Notes: generated by a model not told the origin, from the letters alone. DNA of 64,000 nt from Thermogemmatispora sp042408965 (GCA_042408965.1 JBHOQN010000164.1:1-64000); one strand, 5' to 3'. Counted from the first letter of the stretch, positions 51,842-60,660 are shown. Program-made: numbers and translations.

Positions 51842-52318
51842 ATGCCAGGAAAGCGCTACAGCGCCCCGCCGGCGCTGCAGATCGATCCCAGCAAGACCTA
51901 CTACGCGACGATCAGCACGACGAAGGGTGAGATCCGTCTGCAACTGAACGCGGCCGAGGCGCCGCTGACGGTCAATAACTTCGTCGCCCTGGCCCGCGAT
52001 GGTTTCTATGACGGCCTGACCTTCCACCGCGTTGTGCCGGGCTTCGTCATCCAGGGGGGCGACCCCGAGGGCAACGGCACTGGCGGCCCCGGCTACCGTT
52101 TTCAGGACGAGCCGGTCCGTCGTCCCTATAAGGCCGGTACGCTGGCGATGGCCAACGCTGGCCCCAACACCAACGGCAGCCAGTTCTTCATCTGCCTGGA
52201 AGATCAGCCACGCTTGCCTCCAAACTACACCATCTTTGGCGATACCATCGCTGGCATGGACGTCGTCAGACGCATCCAGCAGGGCGACGTCATGCAGCGT
52301 GTCACCATCGAGGAGTAG
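51842..52318 (+). CDS. Cyclophilin-type peptidyl-prolyl isomerase
   Basis: A 158-residue cytoplasmic cyclophilin with no signal or anchor. It has FHRVVPGFVIQGGDPEGNGTG in its first half (quoted in part), GSQFFICLEDQP and FGDTIAGMDVVRRI. The catalytic Arg is in FHRV. ATG 51842 has an AAAGGAT site. It is 157 bp downstream of the membrane-anchored paralogue and evidently arose by duplication. A large inverted repeat follows its stop. Confidence 0.93.
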   Translation: MPGKRYSAPPALQIDPSKTYYATISTTKGEIRLQLNAAEAPLTVNNFVALARDGFYDGLTFHRVVPGFVIQGGDPEGNGTGGPGYRFQDEPVRRPYKAGTLAMANAGPNTNGSQFFICLEDQPRLPPNYTIFGDTIAGMDVVRRIQQGDVMQRVTIEE

Positions 52319-52342
52319 CCTGCCGCTACCTCAGCAGCACCA

Positions 52343-52412
52343 GGGGTCAGCAGACGAGCAGAACGTAGGCGGAGCGATGATCATGCCGTGTCATCCTCGC
52401 CATGCTGACCCC
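52343..52412. terminator. Large-loop inverted repeat after the cyclophilin genes
   Basis: GGGGTCAGCA (52343-52352) and TGCTGACCCC (52403-52412) are perfect complements with 50 bases between them, followed by TTTGCTCTTC. It lies between converging genes and could act as a terminator or a regulator of the mRNA end. Confidence 0.5.
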
Positions 52413-52476
52413 TTTGCTCTTCTTCAACTGGAGCACCTCACTTCCACCCATCCCCGCCTGGGTGCCTGCCTCCCCT

Positions 52477-53148
52477 CTACCCGCTGTAGCCCACGTAATA
52501 GGGATGGCGCCGCGTCGCAATCCAGGCCCCCAGCAGGCTGGCCAGCCCCTCGAGCAGGCCCAGCAGGACGGCGAAGATCACGCTGATGATCACGCCAGCC
52601 AGCATCCCACCGGCCGTGGCTCCAGAGCTGCTCGCGATGTTGCCCGGAAAGTGCGGGATGTAACGTGGCAGAAAGATGGCCCCACCATAGTAGACCACGC
52701 CAGCCAGAAAGCCCGCCAGAAAACCCAGACGACGATGCACGGCCAGCTTGCCAACAACGAAACCGGCGATGCAGCAGATCAGCAGGCCGATAAGAATGCG
52801 CAGACCACAGAGACTGGTAACAGCAATGGCCAGTTGATAGGGGTTGTTCTGCGCGAGCTGGCTGGCCTGATTGAAGGTCGAGGCGTTGAGCAGCACAATC
52901 GTGATATCTTGAACAGAGCACAGAATACCAGCGATGATCCCCACAATCAGCGAGCGGAGCAGACGCCCGCGCGGCAATTCAGGTCTGACCGGCACCTCGC
53001 GCTGATGCATGCGGCGCCGACGCTGCTGCTCATCTTCATCCTCCAGATCGGGCAACGGCGCAAAGTGGTGATGACGGCCACGCGGGCGCTCCTCATCCTC
53101 CTCACGCTCGGGTTGATGCAATGGATACTCCTGCTCCGAATCTCGCAT
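52477..53148 (-). CDS. Four-TM membrane protein, unknown function
   Basis: A 223-residue protein with a charged N-terminus (about residues 1-60, rich in Glu, Arg and His). Four hydrophobic segments follow (about 65-85, 105-130, 140-165 and 185-210). The Gly-rich final region and Cys pair (LICCIAG) are notable. I do not recognise the family. It is 17 bp after lepB on the same strand, and ATG 53148 has a GGGAG site, so the two are probably one unit. It could help membrane insertion or secretion, but that rests on context only. Confidence 0.65.
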   Translation of the reverse strand: MRDSEQEYPLHQPEREEDEERPRGRHHHFAPLPDLEDEDEQQRRRRMHQREVPVRPELPRGRLLRSLIVGIIAGILCSVQDITIVLLNASTFNQASQLAQNNPYQLAIAVTSLCGLRILIGLLICCIAGFVVGKLAVHRRLGFLAGFLAGVVYYGGAIFLPRYIPHFPGNIASSSGATAGGMLAGVIISVIFAVLLGLLEGLASLLGAWIATRRHPYYVGYSG

Positions 53149-53165
53149 GACAATCGTTACTCCCT

Positions 53166-53729
53166 TCAATTACTGTTGACGTGGGCATTCGAGGGTATGC
53201 TGGAGAACACTCCTGGATAGGTATTGATCGCCTGCCATTTGTTGATTGGCCAGTAGATGGCGATGGCCTTTCCGACGATATAGCTCCTGGGCACCACCCC
53301 CCAGTCGCGTGAATCGTCACTATTGGGTCGATTATCGCCCATTACAAAGTACTGATCCTTGCCCAGTGTCCAGACATTGGCGATAGCATTAAAGGGGGTA
53401 CTCACGTAAGGCTCATTGAGCTGGACCCCATTGACCCAGACATGCGTACTATCGGTTCTGATCACATCGCCAGGAATGCCAATGATGCGCTTGATAAAGT
53501 CCTGAGTGGTGTCCTTAGGCCAGTGGAAGACGATCACATCGCCGCGCTCCGGCGGGTGAAAGAGATACGCCAGCTTGTTCACGATGACATTCTCGCCGGC
53601 CACCAGCGTCGGTTGCATGCTCACATTTTCAATGTAGTAGTTCTGAATGGCAAAGCGGGTTGCCAGAAACAGAATGAGGGCCAGCGCGATGACCTCTGCA
53701 ATATCGCGGGCTAAATGTGCTCGTTTCAA
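53166..53729 (-). CDS. lepB: Signal peptidase I
   Basis: Type I leader peptidase removes signal peptides from exported proteins on the outer face of the membrane. The 187-residue protein has one N-terminal TM helix (about 8-27). It has the catalytic Ser37 in VSMQPTL, the general base Lys80 in FIKRIIGIPGD, and box E GDNRPNSDDSR. Translation probably starts at TTG 53729, with a GAGGT site at 7 bases. It is single-TM and short, as in Gram-positive SipS-type enzymes. A TATAAT promoter (53834-53862) lies upstream. Confidence 0.94.
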   Translation of the reverse strand: MKRAHLARDIAEVIALALILFLATRFAIQNYYIENVSMQPTLVAGENVIVNKLAYLFHPPERGDVIVFHWPKDTTQDFIKRIIGIPGDVIRTDSTHVWVNGVQLNEPYVSTPFNAIANVWTLGKDQYFVMGDNRPNSDDSRDWGVVPRSYIVGKAIAIYWPINKWQAINTYPGVFSSIPSNAHVNSN

Positions 53730-54060
53730 GGTGATTACCTCGTCTGTGCTTGCTTGATCTACCGGGAAAGCCGGCCAGCTTCACTGATCGTCTGGCTGCC
53801 CGGAAGAAGCTGGCAACGAGTGTTCCTGCGCACATTATAGCGAACCAGCGACCATGCTTCCATGTCTCTCTCCTCAGAACGGTGAGAGAGGCCCCGATGG
53901 TACCAGGCTGGCCCCCCGCTGCACCAACCACAACCAGCGCCGCCCGCCATACCCGCAGGAGCCGGCGCGGCAAGGCAGATCAGTCAGTGGGAGCTGCCAG
54001 GCCATGACTGCACGAGGCCAGTCGAGTCGGATCGCGATCAGGGTGGAGCCGGGCCAGGCT
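53730..54060 (-). other. Spacer upstream of lepB
   Basis: The 331 bases hold the lepB promoter (53834-53862) and otherwise no recognised gene. Confidence 0.4.
53834..53862 (-). promoter_or_regulatory. Promoter of lepB
   Basis: On the minus strand TGGAAG (53857-53862), a 17-bp spacer and TATAAT (53834-53839). The same weak -35, TGGAAG, precedes TATAAT at 36230. Confidence 0.55.
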
Positions 54061-54444
54061 CTACCAGTTGCGCACAATCAGATGGCCTGCGGCGACGGCG
54101 TGAACGATGTCAGCGCGGCTCACGATCCCCACCAGCCGCCCCTGCTCAACGACGGGCACCCGTTTGATCTTACGTTCGGAGAGCAGGGCAGCGATCTCTT
54201 CCAGACGAGTCTCTTCGTTGACCACGATCAGCTCGTGGCTCATGATATCGGCGACGCGCAGTCCCTCACGATCCACCTTACTGATAATATCAGCCTCGGT
54301 GACCATCCCAATCAACCTGCCGTCTGCATCGACGACGGGAGCACCGCTGATGCGCTTCTGATCGAGAAGTTGCGCGGCCTCCTGCGCACTGGCCTCGGGG
54401 CGGATCGTATAGACGGTGTGGGTCATGATATCTCTCGCGATCAT
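54061..54444 (-). CDS. Paired CBS-domain protein
   Basis: A 127-residue protein made only of two CBS motifs (about residues 1-60 and 65-125; RISGAPVVDADGRLIGMVTE and RVPVVEQGRLVGIVSRADIV). CBS pairs bind adenine nucleotides and regulate partner proteins. ATG 54444 has an AGAGGAG site; the frame stays open upstream without one. No output domain is present, so it probably regulates another protein through ligand-dependent contact. Confidence 0.9.
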   Translation of the reverse strand: MIARDIMTHTVYTIRPEASAQEAAQLLDQKRISGAPVVDADGRLIGMVTEADIISKVDREGLRVADIMSHELIVVNEETRLEEIAALLSERKIKRVPVVEQGRLVGIVSRADIVHAVAAGHLIVRNW

Positions 54445-54717
54445 AGAGCACTCTCCTCTGATGCTGCGACGAGCGACATTGCTCCGGGCTCCTGCTGGCT
54501 GGTCAACACGGCTACGCTCAGCATGGGGGCAGACACATGGCAGAGTTGCAGCAGATGCGACCTCGCCTCTCATGTTGATACATTACCATATCTTGACCTG
54601 GAAGAAAATACGCCAGAGCAGAACAGAAGTGCGCAGAAATCAGCTGATGCAGCGCATCATCATGCGACTGGCCGATGAGAGCGCCAGGAGAGCAGATCCC
54701 GACGGCCAGCCTGCACG

Positions 54718-56826
54718 TCATTCCAGCAGACCCGCGTAGAGTTTGCGCAGGTGCCGCGCGTATTCGTGCCAGCCAGGTCCAGCCTCGAGGGAGGACTCTT
54801 CGCCATCCAGAAGAGACGGCTCCCGCGTCCGCGCGCAGAGCAGGGCCTGCTCCAGAGCCCGGGCCTCGCCGGCCTGATAGAAGACGACCGCCGCTGCGCC
54901 AGGAAGGCCGTGAAAGCGTGGTAGATCGGGCACCACCACAATGCGCCCGTAGGAGGCCGCCAGCAGGGCCGGCTCGACGTTCCCAGCTCGCGCCTCTGGG
55001 GCGCAGGGCAGCACCACAGCGTCAGCCGCACCCAGATAGAGCGGAATCTCCTCCTCGACGCTGGCCTTGAGGAAGAGGTGCAGCATGGGCAAACGCGCCG
55101 CCAGACGCAGCAGGCGGAAAGGATGGCGACGATCGGCAGGACGGCCCGCCAGCAAGAGCTGCGGAGCGTGCGCGGCGTCCAGCGGCACCGGAGCCAGCGC
55201 GGCACACATGCTGCGAAACGCCTCACAGAGGTCAAGCAGCTCTCGCTCGCTATGCTGGTCAGCGAAGCAGAGATAGACAAAGGGAGCGCTCGCAGGCACT
55301 CCCAGACGGCGATAGGCCTCGGCGCGCGGCATGGGCACGCTGTAGTAGCCGCGGAAGCCAGCACAGGCGAGGGCCTGCACCCGCTCCTGCATGCCGGGCT
55401 CGGGATAGAGGTCCTCCATCACCTGCGAGGGCGCCAGGATGAGCGAGGCAGCGCGCAGACACCAGACCTCGAGCTGTCGCCGCAGAAACGCTTGAAGACC
55501 GCGGGCGCTCTGCCACCAGCCGCCGCTATCCGCAACGACCACGGGGATGCCCAGATAGTTCGCCAACCGGAGGCGGAAGAGCAGATCGAGCTGGCGCCAC
55601 AATGGCAACTGCGAGGCGGCGGGCCGCTGGAGGTGGAGCACACCACGGGAACGATCACAGAGCCGGCGCTGACGCCAGAGCCAGGCCAGCGGCGGCAGGA
55701 AGCGCTCCACGCTGCAGCACAGCCCCTCGCGGCGCAGCCCCTGTGCCAGGAGGAGCGTCACAGCATCATTGGGAACTGGCATCACCAGCAAGACACTCGG
55801 GCTGCTCTCCTGGGGCAGTGGCTCCCACAGAAGGCTCAGGCGTTGATGCAGCCGTCCCCAGCAGCGCGCCTGCTCCATGGCGGCGCAGAGATACTCAGCG
55901 GCCGTGCGCCGCTGCAGCGCGAGCAACGGCTGCTCACAGAGCGAGAGTCGCAGCAGCCGCTGCAACTCCTCCAGTAGGGGCCTCCAGGGATGATTCTCGT
56001 TACTCCCCTCGCCGTGCCTCATGACCGAGCGACTCAGCTCCAGCAGAGCCTCGGAGCGTCCCTGCCAGTAGGCGCGACCGAGAAAGAAGGCTCGACAGAG
56101 CCGCGCGGCATGGGCACGGTGCGCCACCAGCGCCCGCGGCTCGTACCAGAGCGCATAGCCAGCCTCATGCAGACGCCGACAGAGGTCCTCTACTCCCAGA
56201 CGAGTCGGAACCGCCAGCCGCTTGTCGAGCAGCGGCGAGAAGCCCCCCACAGCGCGCAGCGCGGCCAGCCTGACCGAGAAGCAGCTGCTGCCAAAGGCCA
56301 GAGGGGCGGGCAGTCGCACACGTTGCGGCGCAGGGGCGAAATAGCCCAGCGCGGGCAGTAGCTCGTCGACGAGCCAGTAGGGACGCGGCGCCTCCCAGTA
56401 GAGTTCGACACGCCCCCCAACGCCATCGGCCCCTGTCTCAGCATAGGCCTGCACCAGGCTCTCCAGAAAGCGGGGCGTCGCCAGGGCGTCATCGTCCAGG
56501 AAGACGATGATCTCGCCACGCGCCACCTCCAGAGCAGCATTGCGCGCGTAGGCCAGGCCATTGCGCGGCTCCGTCAGGCAGCGCACAGACCAGCCTTCAT
56601 CTTCCTGACGCCGCCCCTGGAGATAGCGCTGCAATACGTCGAGTGTCCCATCCTCGGAGCCGTTATCGACAATAATGACCTCAAAGAGGCGCAGCGCCAG
56701 CGTCTGACGACGCAGGCTCGCCAGAGCGGCCAGCACGAGATTGCAACGATTACAGGTACAGATAATGACGCTGAGATATGGCGAGCGCTCCTGACCAGGC
56801 TCGCCTTCAGCGCGATGTCCACTCAT
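54718..56826 (-). CDS. Fused GT2-GT4 bifunctional glycosyltransferase
   Basis: The 702-residue protein joins two sugar-transfer modules. The N-terminal part (about 15-260) is a GT-A family 2 domain: LSVIICTCNR, VIIVDNGSEDGT, and the DxD motif VFLDDDALATP. A linker follows, then a GT-B module (about 345-700) with VLLVMPVPND, VVADSGGWW and the C-terminal UDP-sugar region ADAVVLPCAPEARAGN (with Glu after the GT4-like site). The two could act in series on one glycan, protein or lipid. ATG 56826 has a GGGAGGG site. A small ORF precedes it by 60 bp on the same strand, giving a possible two-gene unit. Confidence 0.85.
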   Translation of the reverse strand: MSGHRAEGEPGQERSPYLSVIICTCNRCNLVLAALASLRRQTLALRLFEVIIVDNGSEDGTLDVLQRYLQGRRQEDEGWSVRCLTEPRNGLAYARNAALEVARGEIIVFLDDDALATPRFLESLVQAYAETGADGVGGRVELYWEAPRPYWLVDELLPALGYFAPAPQRVRLPAPLAFGSSCFSVRLAALRAVGGFSPLLDKRLAVPTRLGVEDLCRRLHEAGYALWYEPRALVAHRAHAARLCRAFFLGRAYWQGRSEALLELSRSVMRHGEGSNENHPWRPLLEELQRLLRLSLCEQPLLALQRRTAAEYLCAAMEQARCWGRLHQRLSLLWEPLPQESSPSVLLVMPVPNDAVTLLLAQGLRREGLCCSVERFLPPLAWLWRQRRLCDRSRGVLHLQRPAASQLPLWRQLDLLFRLRLANYLGIPVVVADSGGWWQSARGLQAFLRRQLEVWCLRAASLILAPSQVMEDLYPEPGMQERVQALACAGFRGYYSVPMPRAEAYRRLGVPASAPFVYLCFADQHSERELLDLCEAFRSMCAALAPVPLDAAHAPQLLLAGRPADRRHPFRLLRLAARLPMLHLFLKASVEEEIPLYLGAADAVVLPCAPEARAGNVEPALLAASYGRIVVVPDLPRFHGLPGAAAVVFYQAGEARALEQALLCARTREPSLLDGEESSLEAGPGWHEYARHLRKLYAGLLE

Positions 56827-56885
56827 GGAACCCTCCCGACCCCCTCTCACCAAGAAACTCACCAGCCTTCCAGGGCAGTTCCCCC

Positions 56886-57140
56886 TCACACCGCCTCGGA
56901 GGCATGCGCTCCCCCGGCCGTCGCAGCCAGTGGGAGGCCCTCCAGCGCCTGCTGCCAGTCCAGCCCGGCCTCGAGAAGCTCAACGGACTCCACGCCCTCC
57001 TCATCCAGCACGGAGGAGGCCGCTCCTGGCCCATCGGACGGGGCACTCGCGCTCCTAAAGACACTGGCATCGGGCACCATCCCCAGATCTGGTGCTAACA
57101 TGGGACTCCAGTGCATCTTCCAGAGAATCGTATTGATCAT
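56886..57140 (-). CDS. Small protein of 84 residues, unknown
   Basis: An open frame of 84 codons starts at ATG 57140 with a GAGGTGG site five bases upstream. The N-terminus is hydrophobic and contains Met-Trp-His, followed by a Ser/Ala-rich middle (SASAPSDGPGAASS). The tail holds DEEGVESVELLEAG and a final AATAGGAH. It reads into the glycosyltransferase gene 60 bp on. It could be a real small gene or a chance frame in a GC-rich leader. I do not recognise it; a peptide substrate of the glycosyltransferase is only speculation. Confidence 0.4.
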   Translation of the reverse strand: MINTILWKMHWSPMLAPDLGMVPDASVFRSASAPSDGPGAASSVLDEEGVESVELLEAGLDWQQALEGLPLAATAGGAHASEAV

Positions 57141-57585
57141 GCTGCCACCTCACTCACCACCGCGGCCAGTCTGGCTCATGGCCGCACTCCTGTGCTCTTC
57201 TCTCCTTCTGTCCTCTCCTCTGCGCTCGTCAGAAGGGGCGACCTGGATCAAGCTATGAGCTTTCACACGCAAGGGGAGAAAGGGAAGTGTTGATCAGGTC
57301 GCCTTGCACCTATGCTATTCTGACATGTCCTGCGCAAGCAAGAGAAGAGCAACACCGTTATAATCAGGTAATATTTTCTCAAGTTCTGTTAATAATTGAA
57401 AAAGGAGCATATATCGCATCCTTTACCATACATACTGCAACTTAACTATATCTTAACCAGAAGCGAAGAGTCGACCACTAGCACAGGACTGGTATACTGA
57501 ATAAGCAGAACATGTTTCATATCTCTCATGGCGCTTCTGGCCTGTCTGGCGGTGCAGGTGGTAAGAGGAGGAAGGAGAGCTCGTT
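57141..57585 (+). other. AT-rich leader of the GspE-N gene
   Basis: The 445-bp region has unusually low GC (57350-57500 especially) with runs such as TATAAT (57359-57364) and TTAACTATATCTTAACC (57442-57458). No gene is seen. Promoter elements are likely here, but I cannot fix a -35. Confidence 0.45.
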
Positions 57586-58296
57586 GTGCAAGAGGAATGG
57601 CCAGAGGACTCGATTGCCGTGATCCACATCCAGGCAGCGGCCCGCTCAGCGGTAGCGCTGGAGCGAGCGGCCTGGCGCATCCGACAGCAGATTCGGGCCG
57701 CGGACCGCGTGCTCCTGCTGGAGAGGGACTGCGCGATTGTCCTGCAGGCCAGCACGCTGGCGGGAGCCGAGGCCGTTGCGCGGCGGATCACACCGCTGCT
57801 GGCCGATGTTGAGCATGAGCAGCGTAGCCTGGCGGGCGAGACGGCGCAGCGCCTGCTGCGTGAGCTGCAGCGGCAGCGGCCACGGGTGCTACAGGTCAGG
57901 CCCCCGGCGGCAGTCAGCGACCTCCCGGCGGACGAGATCCAGGGACCCGAGCCGACGGACGGCCTGCCATACCTGGCCTTCCTCTCCAGCTACCCCTCCC
58001 TGCGCCTGCTCCACCTCCTCCCCTTCGAGCTGGCCCGGCATTATCGCTGCGTTCCGATCGGAGCTGAGCGCGGCACGCTCACCCTGGCCACCTGGCGGCG
58101 ACTGGACCAGACGGCCCTCGCTCAACTGGAGGCCATCACGCAGCGCAACATCTTCCAGGTGCGCTGCGACCCGGGGGTCATCGCAGATATTCTGCGCTCC
58201 TGGCAACAGCAGCAGGAGCGCTACCTCTTCAGGCGGCCAGCAGAGAGGGCAGGCGATACCACAACCAACGACTCTATAGAAGGAGAGGTCTTATGA
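57586..58296 (+). CDS. GspE N-terminal domain (MshEN-like) protein
   Basis: The 236-residue protein ends in a type II secretion GspE-N/MshEN fold (about residues 125-215): LAFLSSYPSLRLLHLLPFEL and the Leu-rich ARHYRCVPIGAERGTLTLA motif, then AQLEAITQRNIFQVRCDPG. MshEN domains bind cyclic-di-GMP. The N-terminal half (about 8-80) faintly resembles a degenerate GGDEF-like fold (ADRVLLLERDCAIVLQ and GAEAVARRI), without catalytic motifs. GTG 57586 has an AAGGAG site. The stop overlaps the next gene's ATG (ATGA), so the pair is coupled. A c-di-GMP receptor is plausible but unproven. Confidence 0.65.
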   Translation: MQEEWPEDSIAVIHIQAAARSAVALERAAWRIRQQIRAADRVLLLERDCAIVLQASTLAGAEAVARRITPLLADVEHEQRSLAGETAQRLLRELQRQRPRVLQVRPPAAVSDLPADEIQGPEPTDGLPYLAFLSSYPSLRLLHLLPFELARHYRCVPIGAERGTLTLATWRRLDQTALAQLEAITQRNIFQVRCDPGVIADILRSWQQQQERYLFRRPAERAGDTTTNDSIEGEVL

Positions 58297-59789
58297 CACA
58301 GGTCGTCATCATCGGTTTCGATGGCATGGATGCCGACCTATTGCGCGTCTACGGGCCATCGCTGCCCAATCTGCGGCGCCTGATGCTGGAGTCGCCCTTC
58401 CTGGAGCTGAAATCGAGCTTTCCGCCCGAACCTGCTCCGGCCTGGGGCTGCGTCTACACGGGCCTGAACCCGGCCAATCACGGCCTGCTCTGCATTCCCT
58501 GCGAGGACGAGGACCTCGACAGCCTGCAGCCGTCCACGCTGAGCTGTGGCACAACCTTCTGGGATCTCGCCGGGGGAAGCGGCCGCCGCGTCTGCGTCCT
58601 CAACCCCTACCTGGCCTACCCTGCCTGGCCACTTAACGGCATCATGCTCTCGCTCTCGCCCAGAGATGGGAGCGTCAGCATCACACCCGTGGATTATGAT
58701 CCCGGTCTGCCCTTCCCGACACTGCCGCCGCTGCCGGCAACCCTCAACAGTCAGCAGCTCAAGGAGTTCTATCACACTCTGGTCACGCGCACGCTGCAGC
58801 AGGCCTCGCTCGCTCTGGAGTTGCTGAGCCGCGAACCATGGGATCTCTTCTTTCTGCAACTCAACGCGCTGGACTACATCCAGCATCTCTTCTGGCGCTA
58901 CAGTGATCTGAGCGATCCCGGCTACCCCGGCCGCGGCGAGCACGTGACGCGCATCCATAGCTTCTACCGCCTCTGCGATCAGATTGTGGGCGACATCCGC
59001 AATGCCATGTCCCCGGAGGGTGTCCTGGTGATCGTCAGCGCCTACGGACATGGACGGCGTGGCTCCCAACGCCTGAACTTGAATGAGTGGCTACGCGAGC
59101 AGGGATTGCTGGTGGCGCAGACGCGCGGCGCGCGCCTGCTGGACCGCTACTACCTGGCCGGGCACGCCAGAGCACGCTCGCTGGGGCTGCTGGCCCACTT
59201 CGGCCTGCAGGAGATCTCGACGCAGCGGACGCTGCATCGCGAAGAACTCCTGCCCACACGTGGCCCGGGCTACGCCATCGACGAGCAGAACAGCCTGGCG
59301 CGCGTGGCCTGCCTGACAGGCGATGGTCCCTTCGGCGGCATCATGCTGAATCAGCGGGCTATCGAGCGCCAGGGACGCCGCTACGCTGAGCTCCGCCAGC
59401 ACCTGCTGACAGAGCTGAGCCACCTGCGTAGCCGAGGCCGCCCGCTCCTGCGCCGCGCCTGCGCGCGCGAGGAGGTCTATCAGGGCAAATACCTGCACCT
59501 CTTCCCGGATATTCTCTTTGAACTGCAGAGCGACTTCGCCGTCAGTGAGAGCCTCTACGTGCCGCTGCTGACCACCCACCCGGCGCGCCGGCTCATCTCT
59601 GGTACCCACCGCCTGGATGGCGTCTTCCTCATTGGCAACCTGGCTCACCAGAACGTGATCCTCCAGGAGGAGGCAGAGATCAGCGTCCTGGACGTCGCCC
59701 CCACGATCCTTAGCCTGCTGGGCATCCACGACATCTCCTGCGATGGGAAAACGCTGCTCAGTCCCAGGGCCGTCGAGCCGTCGAGGTGA
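58293..59789 (+). CDS. Alkaline-phosphatase-fold protein with missing catalytic residues
   Basis: The 498-residue protein has the fold of the nucleotide pyrophosphatase/phosphodiesterase branch. Asp10 of the first metal motif (IIGFDGMDADLL), Asp194 and His198 (LDYIQHLFWRYSD) and His439 (SGTHRLDGVF) are kept. The nucleophile segment, usually PPxTxPAW, is PPEPAPAWGCVYTG, placing Pro47 where Thr or Ser should be. The second metal motif, usually SDHG, is SAYGHG, with Ala250 and Tyr251. Phosphotransfer by the usual mechanism therefore seems impossible. It may be a pseudo-enzyme that binds a nucleotide, phosphate or protein. It is coupled to the GspE-N gene. Confidence 0.88.
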   Translation: MTQVVIIGFDGMDADLLRVYGPSLPNLRRLMLESPFLELKSSFPPEPAPAWGCVYTGLNPANHGLLCIPCEDEDLDSLQPSTLSCGTTFWDLAGGSGRRVCVLNPYLAYPAWPLNGIMLSLSPRDGSVSITPVDYDPGLPFPTLPPLPATLNSQQLKEFYHTLVTRTLQQASLALELLSREPWDLFFLQLNALDYIQHLFWRYSDLSDPGYPGRGEHVTRIHSFYRLCDQIVGDIRNAMSPEGVLVIVSAYGHGRRGSQRLNLNEWLREQGLLVAQTRGARLLDRYYLAGHARARSLGLLAHFGLQEISTQRTLHREELLPTRGPGYAIDEQNSLARVACLTGDGPFGGIMLNQRAIERQGRRYAELRQHLLTELSHLRSRGRPLLRRACAREEVYQGKYLHLFPDILFELQSDFAVSESLYVPLLTTHPARRLISGTHRLDGVFLIGNLAHQNVILQEEAEISVLDVAPTILSLLGIHDISCDGKTLLSPRAVEPSR

Positions 59790-60468
59790 GCAGCCGCTCG
59801 GAGAGCGCTCTGGCGGCCGGCAACTCCTCTCCATCCAGCACCAGGATCTGACGGAGATTGGCTAACGCCGTCTGAATCCGCTTTTTGAGGGTGTTCTCTG
59901 AGATCTGGAGCGCCCGCGCCATCTCTGGCAGGGTCATTCCATTATAGTAATGGAGCACAATCGCGACCCGTTGCTTGGCTGGCAGCCCCTCAACAGCGCG
60001 GGCCAGATCCCAATCGCGCTCGATGGAACCTTTGTGCAGATCGGCGCTGCGCGCCAGCAGATCGGTCTCGAGATCGCTGAGCGCCTGGCGCAGAAAGGCG
60101 CTCGAACGCGCCAGGCGCCGCTTAAAGCTGATACACTGGTTAATGACGATGCGCATCAACCAGGGTCGTAACGCCCCCGCCTCGCGCAGGTCAGACAGAT
60201 GATGCCAGGCCTGAATCAGCGCATCCTGCACGATGTCTTCGGCCACGTCTCGATCACCTACAATCATAAAGGCGGTCCGCAGCATCAATGCACTATATTG
60301 AACGGCGATATCGCCAAAGGCATCGCTATCGCCGTGAAGCACGCGCGTAATCAGTACCTGCTGATCGCGGCGCTCGCTCCTCTCCAGGCCCTCTCCTCCC
60401 TCCAGCGCGGCCACGGGTGGCGGCGCGATAGCAAGCTGGCTCTCCTGATAAGCGGTCGGTGAGAGCAT
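59758..60468 (-). CDS. ECF sigma factor
   Basis: The 236-residue protein has region 2 (ALMLRTAFMIVGDRDVAEDI and VQDALIQAWHHLSDL) and region 4 (LPAKQRVAIVLHYYNGMTLPE and ISENTLKKRIQTALANLR). Regions 1 and 3 are absent, as is typical of ECF factors. The N-terminus (about 1-40) is an extra, disordered lead. ATG 60468 has a full AGGAGG site at 12 bases. No anti-sigma gene follows; the converging partner overlaps by 32 bp. An AT-rich upstream region carries its promoter, so autoregulation is possible. Confidence 0.9.
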   Translation of the reverse strand: MLSPTAYQESQLAIAPPPVAALEGGEGLERSERRDQQVLITRVLHGDSDAFGDIAVQYSALMLRTAFMIVGDRDVAEDIVQDALIQAWHHLSDLREAGALRPWLMRIVINQCISFKRRLARSSAFLRQALSDLETDLLARSADLHKGSIERDWDLARAVEGLPAKQRVAIVLHYYNGMTLPEMARALQISENTLKKRIQTALANLRQILVLDGEELPAARALSERLLTSTARRPWD

Positions 60469-60508
60469 CGTTGATTTAACCTCCTGTGTATGCAAACCAC
60501 ATACAGAT

Positions 60509-60536
60509 ATATAACATAGTATATACAATAAAACAA
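60509..60536 (-). promoter_or_regulatory. Promoter of the ECF sigma gene
   Basis: On the minus strand TTGTTT (60531-60536), a 16-bp spacer and TTATAT (60509-60514). The flanking 60475-60615 is very AT-rich compared with the rest of the window. Just upstream lies an inverted pair GTATAC and TTATAC (about 60577-60594). Confidence 0.5.
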
Positions 60537-60660
60537 GGCATGCATACCTGTAATTTTCTGAATAGAAAATCTTTGTATAAAGTTGAGTATACTTTTTGTG
60601 TTCATAGAGTGAACAATCACCTGACGCGCGCGCTTCTGATCTCCCTGTGGCCCGACACAC

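Noticed and set aside
52477..53148. Membrane protein after lepB as a Sec or holin component
   Set aside because: Four TM segments alone are not diagnostic; no motif supports either assignment.
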